Assembly: GCA_003133485.1 (NCBI GenBank) | Contig: PKXR01000202.1 | Location: forward strand, 14,528-19,922 | Length of the DNA: 5,395 nt | Source of the DNA: Candidatus Dormiibacterota bacterium | Lineage (GTDB): Bacteria > Chloroflexota > Dormibacteria > UBA8260 > Bog-877 | Direction: 5' to 3' | In this document: positions 1 through 4,778 of the stretch, piece after piece | Layout of the letters: every line of letters starts with the position of its first letter | Numbering within the stretch: position 1 is the first letter of the stretch | Program-made: the position numbers and the translations under genes | The notes under the pieces: model-generated | Databases searched by the model: none | Seen by the model: the letters and a program-made list of their open reading frames with translations, nothing else | Told to the model about the DNA's origin: nothing

Positions 1-1
1 G

Positions 2-520
2 GTAGAGCTAGAAGGGGTCGCGACCGTCTTCTCACTGGCTAGCTGGGGAGGGGACCGGGAACAGCTGCTGGCGCCAGCGATGCAGATGATCCTGCTGCAG
101 CTGGAAGCGGAGATCGCCCGGGACCAAGGCTCGCCTCGCATGGTGGTAGTGGATGAGGCTGAGGTGCTCCTGGCGCGACCCCGGAGCGCGGCTGCCCTAG
201 AAGCCTTGAGCCGGCGCGTCCGCAAGCTAGGCACCGGGCTGATGGTGATCTCGCAGGTGGTGGAGGACTTCCTCAACTCACCAGTCGGGAACGTGATCGT
301 CAGAAACTGCCACACCAAGCTCCTGCTCCGTCAGGAGGAGGTGGCCATCCCCGCCGTGCGCGCTGCCTTCGGCCTCTCTCCCGCCGAATGCGACCTGCTC
401 CGTGACGCCAGTCCCGGGTCAGGGATCGTGATCGTCGGCCGGGAGCGGGCCGCATTTCAAGGCGCCGCTCCCCCAGAGCTCCACCAGGTTCTCTGCACCG
501 ATGCCCGGGCAATCGGATGA
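2..520 (+). CDS. VirB4/TraC-family conjugation ATPase, C-terminal fragment
   Basis: This is the 3' end of a longer gene that enters from the left; 172 residues are visible, read from base 2. The fragment is the distal part of a RecA-like/HerA-FtsK-type ATPase domain. A Walker B strand with acidic pair lies at fragment residues 47-52 (MVVVDE). A sensor-like VISQ with the VEDF context typical of VirB4 proteins follows at 82-90, then an RNCHTKLLLRQ segment at 101-111 matching the conserved N-S-x-T-K-x-L-L-x-Q region of the family. The Walker A half lies outside the window. Known family role: cytoplasmic hexameric ATPase that powers assembly of, and transport through, a type IV secretion channel. 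The stop overlaps the start of the next gene (ATGA), so the two are probably translated in a coupled way. A related HerA/FtsK-like DNA translocase is the alternative, but the VEDF and NCHTK blocks favour VirB4. Confidence 0.82.
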   Translation, partial: VELEGVATVFSLASWGGDREQLLAPAMQMILLQLEAEIARDQGSPRMVVVDEAEVLLARPRSAAALEALSRRVRKLGTGLMVISQVVEDFLNSPVGNVIVRNCHTKLLLRQEEVAIPAVRAAFGLSPAECDLLRDASPGSGIVIVGRERAAFQGAAPPELHQVLCTDARAIG

Positions 521-1206
521 CTTCCAGAAGTTGCCGACTGGCCGCGGTCGCCCTCGGAGGCTGCGCCATCCCGATGGTGATGTTGCTGAGCCTTGTAGGG
601 CTGCTCTCCGCGGGAGCAGTGGCAGCGGGCTGGGGCTCGGTTTCCGGCCTGCTGCCAGACCCGGGCGGGTTCATGCTTCCGATCGGCGCGGACATCCCTG
701 GCGGGGCCGCCAACTTTCCGGTCTGGGCCCTCCCCTGCGGACCGGAGCCGGGCGCGCTTGCAGTTGATCCCAGCACCTGCACCGGGTCCCCCAGCCCGTT
801 CCCCAGCGACTACGACGGTTTCGCCACCGGGCAATGCACCTGGTATGTCGCGACCCGCCGACGGGTGAGCTGGCACACCTCGACCGGTGAGCTAGGCGGG
901 AATGCCGGACAGTGGATGCAGCTGGCCGCCGCCGCTCGTTACGCGGTGGGCCCCGAACCGCAGATGGGTGCGATCGCCGTCTACACCGACTCTGGCGCTG
1001 GACACGTCGCGCTGGTGGTCGGAGTCGACGGCTCCGGAAACTACACGGTCGCGGAGGCGAATTGGGTCTTCTTGGGCCCTCGCGCACCGTACGTGGACCT
1101 CCGCGGGGTGGCCGCTGGAACGACCGGCGATGCGTTCGAGCAGTTGGCGGGGTTCATTTACGGACCAGCCGAATCGAGCCCCTCGTCGGGCGAGAGCCTA
1201 TCCTGA
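517..1206 (+). CDS. Membrane-anchored CHAP-domain peptidoglycan hydrolase of the T4SS operon
   Basis: This 229-residue protein has a short basic N-terminus and one long hydrophobic segment (about residues 8-38), which could be a signal anchor or an uncleaved signal. A Gly/Pro-rich linker follows (about 39-100), then a CHAP domain (about 100-217). The CHAP nucleophile motif is FATGQCTWYV with Cys107. The catalytic His is His163 in GHVALV, and the third polar residue is Glu180 or Asn182 in AEANWVF. CHAP enzymes are cysteine amidases or endopeptidases that cut peptidoglycan. In Gram-positive T4SS clusters they serve as the VirB1-like wall-opening factor, and that is the inferred role here given the upstream ATPase. 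The ATG overlaps the upstream stop as ATGA and I see no good Shine-Dalgarno, which supports translational coupling. The short C-terminal tail (218-229) is Ser/Glu-rich. Two cysteines in the linker (74 and 88) could form a disulphide. Confidence 0.85.
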   Translation: MTSRSCRLAAVALGGCAIPMVMLLSLVGLLSAGAVAAGWGSVSGLLPDPGGFMLPIGADIPGGAANFPVWALPCGPEPGALAVDPSTCTGSPSPFPSDYDGFATGQCTWYVATRRRVSWHTSTGELGGNAGQWMQLAAAARYAVGPEPQMGAIAVYTDSGAGHVALVVGVDGSGNYTVAEANWVFLGPRAPYVDLRGVAAGTTGDAFEQLAGFIYGPAESSPSSGESLS

Positions 1207-1217
1207 GCCCATGAGTA

Positions 1218-1230
1218 GAGGGGGACGGGG
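1218..1230 (+). promoter_or_regulatory. Purine-rich ribosome binding site for the 87-residue ORF
   Basis: The stretch GAGGGGGACGGGG ends five bases before the ATG at 1236 and is a plausible Shine-Dalgarno region. It decides the start. The ATG at 1211 runs in another frame and stops after ten codons, so 1236 is the only sensible start for the downstream gene. Confidence 0.5.
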
Positions 1231-1235
1231 CACCG

Positions 1236-1499
1236 ATGCCTGACCTCAGTGCTCCGGGCGCCAGTCGGCTGCGCGCGCTAGACGCGCTCACCTCCGACAC
1301 CCGCTCTCTGTTGCGTCGCGCCGGAAAGGTCCAGCGGCAGACCGCCGACCTGGGCGACCAGGTCGTGACTGAGCAAGGCAGGGAGCTGGTGGACGCGACC
1401 GAGCGGCTCCTCAACAGTCTGGAGGAGCGCCGACGCGACGAGCGTCTGCTCGCGCGCCAGCAGCTGCGCGGGGGCAGCAGGGACTCGAACCACCTCTAG
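1236..1499 (+). CDS. Small charged helical protein of unknown function, last gene of the T4SS-like operon
   Basis: I do not recognise this 87-residue protein. Apart from a short N-terminus (MPDLSAPGAS) and a polar C-terminal tail after about residue 78, it is predicted to be almost entirely helical. It has heptad-like leucine and valine spacing and is dense in Arg, Glu and Asp (RLRALDAL, RSLLRRAGKV, ERLLNSLEERRRDERLL). It has no transmembrane segment, signal peptide, cysteine or metal motif, so it is probably a cytoplasmic coiled-coil or oligomerising protein. It starts 29 bp after the CHAP gene on the same strand and so is probably cotranscribed. That position suggests an accessory conjugation or relaxosome factor, but this is context only. 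Codon use looks like its neighbours (GC-rich third positions), which supports it being real despite its size. Confidence 0.55.
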   Translation: MPDLSAPGASRLRALDALTSDTRSLLRRAGKVQRQTADLGDQVVTEQGRELVDATERLLNSLEERRRDERLLARQQLRGGSRDSNHL

Positions 1500-1520
1500 C
1501 GACACCACATTCGGCAGTCG

Positions 1521-1605
1521 GAACGGTCAGCGGAAATGGCATACCAGCGTACGCATTCATTATCTCTTCGTCTGCGTTCGCGGACCGTTCACCGAGGTTC
1601 CGCTG
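1521..1605. repeat. Two interlocking 8-bp inverted repeats
   Basis: GAACGGTC at 1521-1528 is the exact reverse complement of GACCGTTC at 1583-1590. CAGCGGAA at 1528-1535 is the exact reverse complement of TTCCGCTG at 1598-1605. The pairs are not nested: the outer left arm matches the inner right arm. A folded strand could therefore form either hairpin, or a pseudoknot if both formed. There is no T run to suggest a terminator. Confidence 0.45.
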
Positions 1606-1748
1606 GTCGCCAACTAGGTTAATGTGCGACGCATCGGGCTCGCTTCAATTAGATACGTTGGTCCTCGTATGGGTGGCACCGTGTGCGCGGACCCGGTGTG
1701 AGCTCGCGCGGTAGGAGCTGTCGCGTCACTCCGATATTCGCGGGCCTT

Positions 1749-1765
1749 ATCTGTACCGTACAGAT
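1749..1765. promoter_or_regulatory. Perfect 17-bp palindrome, operator-like
   Basis: ATCTGTAC and GTACAGAT flank a single central C, giving a perfect palindrome with 8-bp arms. This geometry is typical of operators for dimeric helix-turn-helix repressors such as the TetR family. An ATG lies on its right edge (1764) but opens only a 20-codon frame (1764-1826), so no regulated gene is evident. A second, shorter palindrome, GTGGT-G-ACCAC, lies at 1776-1786. The regulator is not in the window. Confidence 0.45.
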
Positions 1766-1860
1766 GACGACGTCAGTGGTGACCACGACGATCCGAACCG
1801 AAGACTTGTGGTCCTTCAGTTTTTAGTAAAATGTGCTGTCCGCCACACGGGAGGAGACGA

Positions 1861-1903
1861 CATCGGTCCACGGGTGTGAATAAAAATTGGACACCGCGCG
1901 ATG
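1861..1903. repeat. Overlapping alternative hairpins around an A/T-rich loop
   Basis: GTCCA at 1866-1870 can pair with TGGAC at 1888-1892, and GGTGT at 1873-1877 with ACACC at 1891-1895. The right arms share bases, so the two stems exclude each other. CATCG at 1861-1865 and CGATG at 1899-1903 can add an outer stem. The loop holds AATAAAAATT. Short stems of this kind occur in transfer origins, recombination sites and attenuators, and the sequence alone does not choose among them. Confidence 0.35.
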
Positions 1904-1945
1904 CGGCTGAGCGCTAGGCTCCCGGCAGCGCGACACAGTGGCCGA

Positions 1946-1972
1946 CGTAGCTCCACTGATCGCCGTAGCTCC
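1946..1972. repeat. 9-bp direct repeat with 18-bp period
   Basis: CGTAGCTCC occurs at 1946-1954 and again at 1964-1972, separated by nine bases. The spacing of nearly two helical turns would place both copies on the same DNA face, as for iteron-like or paired protein-binding sites. Two copies are too few to call an iteron array. Confidence 0.35.
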
Positions 1973-1980
1973 TTCGTGAC

Positions 1981-2010
1981 TCGCGCGCATCGGCACGACC
2001 CACCGCGCGA
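1981..2010. repeat. 7-bp GC inverted repeat near the end of the - strand gene
   Basis: TCGCGCG at 1981-1987 and CGCGCGA at 2004-2010 form a GC-rich stem with a 16-base loop. It lies 24-53 bases beyond the stop of the membrane protein gene at 2034, where a terminator would be expected on the - strand. No U tract follows in either direction, so it is at best a weak or factor-dependent terminator. Confidence 0.25.
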
Positions 2011-2033
2011 CAGTCCAGTCTTGGGGTAGACCG

Positions 2034-2588
2034 CTAGGTCGGCCGGCTTACGCGGGCCCAGTCGGATAAGCCAGGCAGGTCGCGCCGTCGCTCCGAGATC
2101 TTTGCCATCAGCGCGTCGGCGGCTTCTCGCTCCAGCCGGAGTTCGAATCCCTCGGGAGGGTTGCGCACCATGGCCTCCGCGGCATTCGAATGGCCCTTGG
2201 TGAGGCGCTCCACCAGAAGGCCGGTGGTGCTGAGCGTGAAAGCCACAATTCGATTACCCGGTACTCTGACTTCCACCGCTCGCAGCGAGGGCCAGGTGGC
2301 GGTCAGGTCGCAGTCGCGTGAGACTCGGCGGATCCCCCTCGGGCCGACAAACACCTCGTTGTGCGCCTGCCCGAAGAAGGAGCCCACCGAGGCCAGGACA
2401 GCGGCAAAGGCACACAGCAGCAAGACAGACCAGTCCTGACTGAGAACGGCCAGCAGCACGCTTATGGGCAGCAGCACCGCCGCGATCGTGGCCCCAGCGC
2501 TGATTGAAGTTCGGCGGCGGTAGGCGATCGAGGGTCGGATTCTGACCTCGCCTTCGTTAGCGCCAGAATCGCGGTCAGCCTCACCCAC
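2034..2588 (-). CDS. Two-helix membrane protein with a possible bacterial PH-like domain
   Basis: This 184-residue protein has a polar N-terminus (1-29) and two closely spaced hydrophobic helices (about 30-50 and 53-73). A cytoplasmic region follows, with a beta-rich stretch at 77-130 (NEVFVGPRGIRRVSR, then a TWPSLRAVEVRV block and IVAFTLSTTGLLV) and an amphipathic helix at about 151-169. Two helices followed by strand, dG-I, W-x-x-I/L-like and strand pattern resembles bacterial PH-domain (YdbT/DUF304-like) membrane proteins. That assignment is a pattern match, not a proven homology, and the function is unknown. The start is GTG (2586-2588). An in-frame stop lies ten codons upstream, and AGAGG about ten bases before the start is a weak ribosome binding site. 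The gene follows the prenyltransferase by 27 bp on the same strand and is probably cotranscribed with it. Confidence 0.72.
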   Translation of the reverse strand: MGEADRDSGANEGEVRIRPSIAYRRRTSISAGATIAAVLLPISVLLAVLSQDWSVLLLCAFAAVLASVGSFFGQAHNEVFVGPRGIRRVSRDCDLTATWPSLRAVEVRVPGNRIVAFTLSTTGLLVERLTKGHSNAAEAMVRNPPEGFELRLEREAADALMAKISERRRDLPGLSDWARVSRPT

Positions 2589-2615
2589 TGGGGCCAGGCC
2601 TCTGCCTAAAAGCAG

Positions 2616-3506
2616 TCACCGACCTGCTCCTCGGGCCCGGGCCAGGAGCCAGCCGACAGCAAGAGCGCCACCGGCCAGCGCTGGGATGACGAACGGGTGG
2701 CTGCCTCGGGCTCGGTCAGCGCGCGGCCCGAGCCGATCAGCCAAGACCAGCGCCGAGCAGGCTCCGGCGCTTCCCCAGGCCCACTTGCGGCCCAAGGTCG
2801 GGCTTCCCAGACCGACCGCCATGGCACCGGCTCCGAGGAGAAGGTGGCTCACTTGCCGGGATCCTTCCTCCCCGAGCAGGACCGGCAGGCTTCTCCTCCC
2901 GGCCAGTCGGTCCCGCTCGATGTCGGGTCCGCCATTGGCCAGGTGGAGTCCCAGGCCGAGCCCGGCGGCCAGGAGGGCGACCTGGCCCTGGGAGGGCATC
3001 GGGATCCCCACGGCTGAAGGCCCCAGAAGTGGCACGGTCGCGAGTCCCGAGGCAAACGGCAGGAATGACAGGGGGGTGCGACTGAGTCCCAGGCTGTAGC
3101 TCCAGCCGCTCCCCAGCCCCAAGAGCATCAGCCGCAGCGGCCTCACCCCGGCCGCTCGAGCGCAGAGCAGAGAGGCGGCGCCACAGATGATCCCAATCAA
3201 CCAGGCTTGACGCCGCGGGACCACTCCGCTCGCGATCGGCTTGTACTGCTGGTACCGCCGGTCCCAGGGGGCGTCGAAGGCGTCGTTGAGCACTCCGGTG
3301 CTGACCTGAGCGAAGGCCATCGCGGCGGTGCCACAGGCGAGTTTGGCCGGCCAGAACCCGGTGGGGCGGTCGCGGGGGTCAGACTGGCGCCAAGCGCTCC
3401 ACCCCGCGACGGTTGTCACGGTGGTGCAGACCACGGACGGCCCGGGGTGGAGCAGAAGCAGGTAACCCCGCCACCGCCTCACGCGGCTGGGATTTGGCAT
3501 GCTCAT
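2616..3506 (-). CDS. UbiA-family integral membrane prenyltransferase
   Basis: This 296-residue protein (from the ATG at 3506) has about eight hydrophobic segments and both Asp-rich signatures of UbiA prenyltransferases. The first is NDAFDAPWD at residues 74-82, followed by YKPIASG (88-94). The second is NGGPDIERD at 191-199, followed by RLAGRRSLPVLLG. The family moves a polyprenyl chain from its diphosphate onto an aromatic or tetrapyrrole acceptor in the membrane, with Mg2+ held by these Asp residues. Acceptor choice is not readable here. The second motif (N-x-x-x-D-x-E-x-D, then AG-R-S/T-LPV-LG) is closest in style to MenA/MqnP-type menaquinone enzymes; homogentisate- or chlorophyll-type transferases are alternatives. 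The position after Asn191 is Gly192, where UbiA proper usually has Asp. ATG 3506 or ATG 3500 are the plausible starts. An upstream TTG at 3590 would place the start inside hemE and is unlikely. The gene is divergent from hemE. Confidence 0.85.
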   Translation of the reverse strand: MSMPNPSRVRRWRGYLLLLHPGPSVVCTTVTTVAGWSAWRQSDPRDRPTGFWPAKLACGTAAMAFAQVSTGVLNDAFDAPWDRRYQQYKPIASGVVPRRQAWLIGIICGAASLLCARAAGVRPLRLMLLGLGSGWSYSLGLSRTPLSFLPFASGLATVPLLGPSAVGIPMPSQGQVALLAAGLGLGLHLANGGPDIERDRLAGRRSLPVLLGEEGSRQVSHLLLGAGAMAVGLGSPTLGRKWAWGSAGACSALVLADRLGPRADRARGSHPFVIPALAGGALAVGWLLARARGAGR

Positions 3507-3541
3507 CAATTCATGGTCGCTGCACACCCGGCCCGCACGCT
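3507..3541. promoter_or_regulatory. Very short divergent intergenic region between the prenyltransferase gene and hemE
   Basis: Only 35 bp separate the two start codons, too little for two full promoters, so at least one promoter must reach into the opposite coding region. I see no confident -35/-10 pair and no Shine-Dalgarno before either start. A ten-codon frame (ATG 3513, stop 3543-3545) overlaps the hemE GTG as GTGA and could couple translation into hemE. Confidence 0.35.
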
Positions 3542-4597
3542 GTGACCGAAGGCGCTGAGCGTTTTTTGGCGGCGACCCGCCGTCAACCAACCGACGCTAC
3601 TCCCGTCTGGTTCATGCGCCAAGCGGGCCGTTGCTTGCCCCAGTACCGGGCACTGCGCGAGCGCTTCGGCTTCTTGGAGATAGCTACCAACTCCGATCTC
3701 AGCACAGAAGTCACCTGCATGCCGGTCGAAATCTTGGGGGTGGACGCGGCGGTGGTCTTCGCAGACATCATGCTGCCCCTCCAGGGGATGGCCGTCGACT
3801 TCGAGATTCGCGAGCAGGTCGGGCCGGTGATCGCGCAGCCGATCAGAACGGAGCGCCAGGTGAGAGAGCTGAAGGTAGTGGAGGCGGAGGCGGCAACCCC
3901 CTACCTCTTTCCCGCCATCAGAGGCGCGCGCGAGCGGCTGGGAAGACGCGCTGCCCTGGTCGGTTTTGGCGCCGCCCCTTTCACTCTTGCGTGCTATTTG
4001 GTGGAAGGCCAGGGGTCCCGGGATTACCCGCACGTCCGGGCCCTGATCCACTCGGAACCGGAGCTCTGGAACCGCCTGATGACCACGCTGACTGAGGTTT
4101 TGGCTCGCTATCTGATCGCCCAGGCTAAGGCGGGCGCCGATGTGGTTCAGCTGTTCGACAGCTGGGTCGGGGTGCTCGACCGCATCAGCTTCGTCCGCCA
4201 TGTCGCCCCCCACCTCCAGGCTCTCATCGAGCGGCTGCGCCCGATCTTACCGGTCGTCTACTTCTCCACCAGCTCAAGCCATCTGCTGGAGGCAGTGGTC
4301 GCCACCGGGCCTGATGGAGTGTCGGTTGACTGGCGCCTGCCGCTCGGGGAGGCCTGGGCCAGGCTAGGCCCGGAACAGTTCATCCAAGGGAATCTGGACC
4401 CGGCCGCGGTTCTGGCCCCTTGGCATGTTCTGGAGGCCGGCGCGCGGGAGGTGCTGCGAGAAGCAGACCACCGACCTGGTCACATCTTCAACCTGGGCCA
4501 CGGGGTGCTCCCGGATTCCGACCCCGACCAGCTCCGCCGACTGGTGGAACTGGTCCATGAGTGGGGACCTTCCGCACTCGAGGCCCCGGCCCGGTAG
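3542..4597 (+). CDS. hemE: Uroporphyrinogen decarboxylase
   Basis: HemE removes four acetate carboxyls from uroporphyrinogen III to give coproporphyrinogen III in cytoplasmic haem synthesis; it needs no cofactor. From GTG 3542 the protein is 351 residues, the usual family length. Diagnostic blocks are all present: PVWFMRQAGR at 21-30 (substrate carboxylate-binding arginines 26 and 30), VFADIMLPL with the catalytic Asp75, GFGAAPFTLACYLVEG with Tyr152, QLFDSWVG at 203-210, VDWRLPL at 262-268, QGNLDP at 282-287 and HIFNLGHGVLP with His320. GTG 3542 is chosen because homologous sequence begins just after it. The frame stays open upstream but overlaps the divergent gene and looks non-homologous. 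No Shine-Dalgarno precedes it, so the message may be leaderless or coupled to the small overlapping frame. No other haem gene is visible in the window. No residue is missing and the enzyme should be active. Confidence 0.97.
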   Translation: MTEGAERFLAATRRQPTDATPVWFMRQAGRCLPQYRALRERFGFLEIATNSDLSTEVTCMPVEILGVDAAVVFADIMLPLQGMAVDFEIREQVGPVIAQPIRTERQVRELKVVEAEAATPYLFPAIRGARERLGRRAALVGFGAAPFTLACYLVEGQGSRDYPHVRALIHSEPELWNRLMTTLTEVLARYLIAQAKAGADVVQLFDSWVGVLDRISFVRHVAPHLQALIERLRPILPVVYFSTSSSHLLEAVVATGPDGVSVDWRLPLGEAWARLGPEQFIQGNLDPAAVLAPWHVLEAGAREVLREADHRPGHIFNLGHGVLPDSDPDQLRRLVELVHEWGPSALEAPAR

Positions 4598-4679
4598 GGA
4601 GCTCCTCAGCCGCTGCCCAACGAGTTCCCGGCAAATTGCTGCTGAATACGACAGGTTCCGCCAGGTCTGGTAGTGGGGG

Positions 4680-4709
4680 TTGACCCGGGCAAGTCCCATG
4701 GGTTACCTT
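4680..4709 (+). promoter_or_regulatory. Putative housekeeping promoter for the coiled-coil hydrolase gene
   Basis: TTGACC at 4680-4685 is a near-consensus -35 box. TACCTT at 4704-4709, after an 18-bp spacer, is an acceptable TAnnnT -10 box. The spacer holds the perfect palindrome CCCATGGG (4695-4702), and GGGTTGACCC (4677-4686) spans the -35 box, so a repressor site is possible. The start codon lies about 30 bases downstream of the expected transcription start. No clear terminator for hemE was found in 4598-4679. Confidence 0.45.
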
Positions 4710-4736
4710 CCAAGTCCGCACCGTACGCGCTTATGT

Positions 4737-4742
4737 GGGAGG
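4737..4742 (+). promoter_or_regulatory. Shine-Dalgarno GGGAGG for the coiled-coil hydrolase gene
   Basis: GGGAGG ends four bases before the ATG at 4747. It selects this start over the out-of-frame ATG at 4734. It is the strongest ribosome binding site among the assigned genes in the window. Confidence 0.6.
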
Positions 4743-4745
4743 ACG

Positions 4746-4778
4746 TATGCGCGGAGCCCAATTTGCTGGGCGCGCATG
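4746..4778 (+). promoter_or_regulatory. Hairpin enclosing the start codon
   Basis: ATGCGC at 4747-4752 is the reverse complement of GCGCAT at 4772-4777, and GCCCA at 4756-4760 of TGGGC at 4767-4771. Together they give an eleven-pair stem with a three-base bulge (GGA, 4753-4755) and a six-base loop (ATTTGC); a U-G pair can close the base. The whole ATG is buried in the stem while the Shine-Dalgarno stays just outside. In the mRNA this would hinder initiation unless melted. It could also reflect chance in GC-rich signal-peptide codons. Confidence 0.4.

Larger units (their letters stand above)
1500..2033. other. Repeat-rich intergenic region between convergent genes
   Basis: This 534-bp stretch lies between the ends of a + strand and a - strand gene. 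I see no ORF of convincing length, codon bias or ribosome binding site. GC content is lower than in the flanking genes (29 of 60 bases at 1801-1860). Several inverted and direct repeats listed separately lie inside it, and A/T-rich patches sit at about 1819-1833 and 1878-1888. No tRNA, rRNA or clear rho-independent terminator (stem plus T run) was found for either flanking gene. Possible identities are the edge of an integrated element, a transfer-origin-like region, or decayed genes. None of these is proven. Confidence 0.6.

Noticed and set aside
531..564. Lipobox-like LGGC near residue 16 of the CHAP protein
   Set aside because: The hydrophobic core continues well past this cysteine and the preceding core is short, so a transmembrane anchor fits better than a lipoprotein signal.
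1474..1490. tRNA T-arm-like sequence (GGTTCGAGTCC) on the - strand at the end of the 87-residue ORF
   Set aside because: The stem of the arm has mismatches, and no acceptor, D or anticodon arm fits upstream on that strand.
1536..1714. Two tiny frames (1536-1622 and 1622-1714) joined by a TAATG overlap
   Set aside because: They are 28 and 30 codons, with no ribosome binding site, no codon bias and no recognisable composition. The overlap alone does not support genes.
2139..2170. tRNA 3'-end-like sequence (GTTCGAATCC followed later by ACCA) on the + strand
   Set aside because: It lies within the coding region of the two-helix membrane protein. The arm pairs poorly and no tRNA body precedes it, so it is chance.
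3413..3541. Longer hemE reading frame starting upstream (TTG 3413 or 3494)
   Set aside because: The added residues lie opposite the prenyltransferase coding sequence and do not look like a HemE N-terminus. The family length is matched from 3542.
3566..3586. Stem-loop next to a T6 run near the start of hemE, terminator-like
   Set aside because: The T run precedes the stem on the + strand, and the sequence lies inside conserved hemE codons, so it cannot act as a rho-independent terminator for the + strand.
3506..4213. Long - strand open frame (235 codons) opposite hemE
   Set aside because: It is a shadow of hemE, whose motifs leave no doubt about the coding strand.
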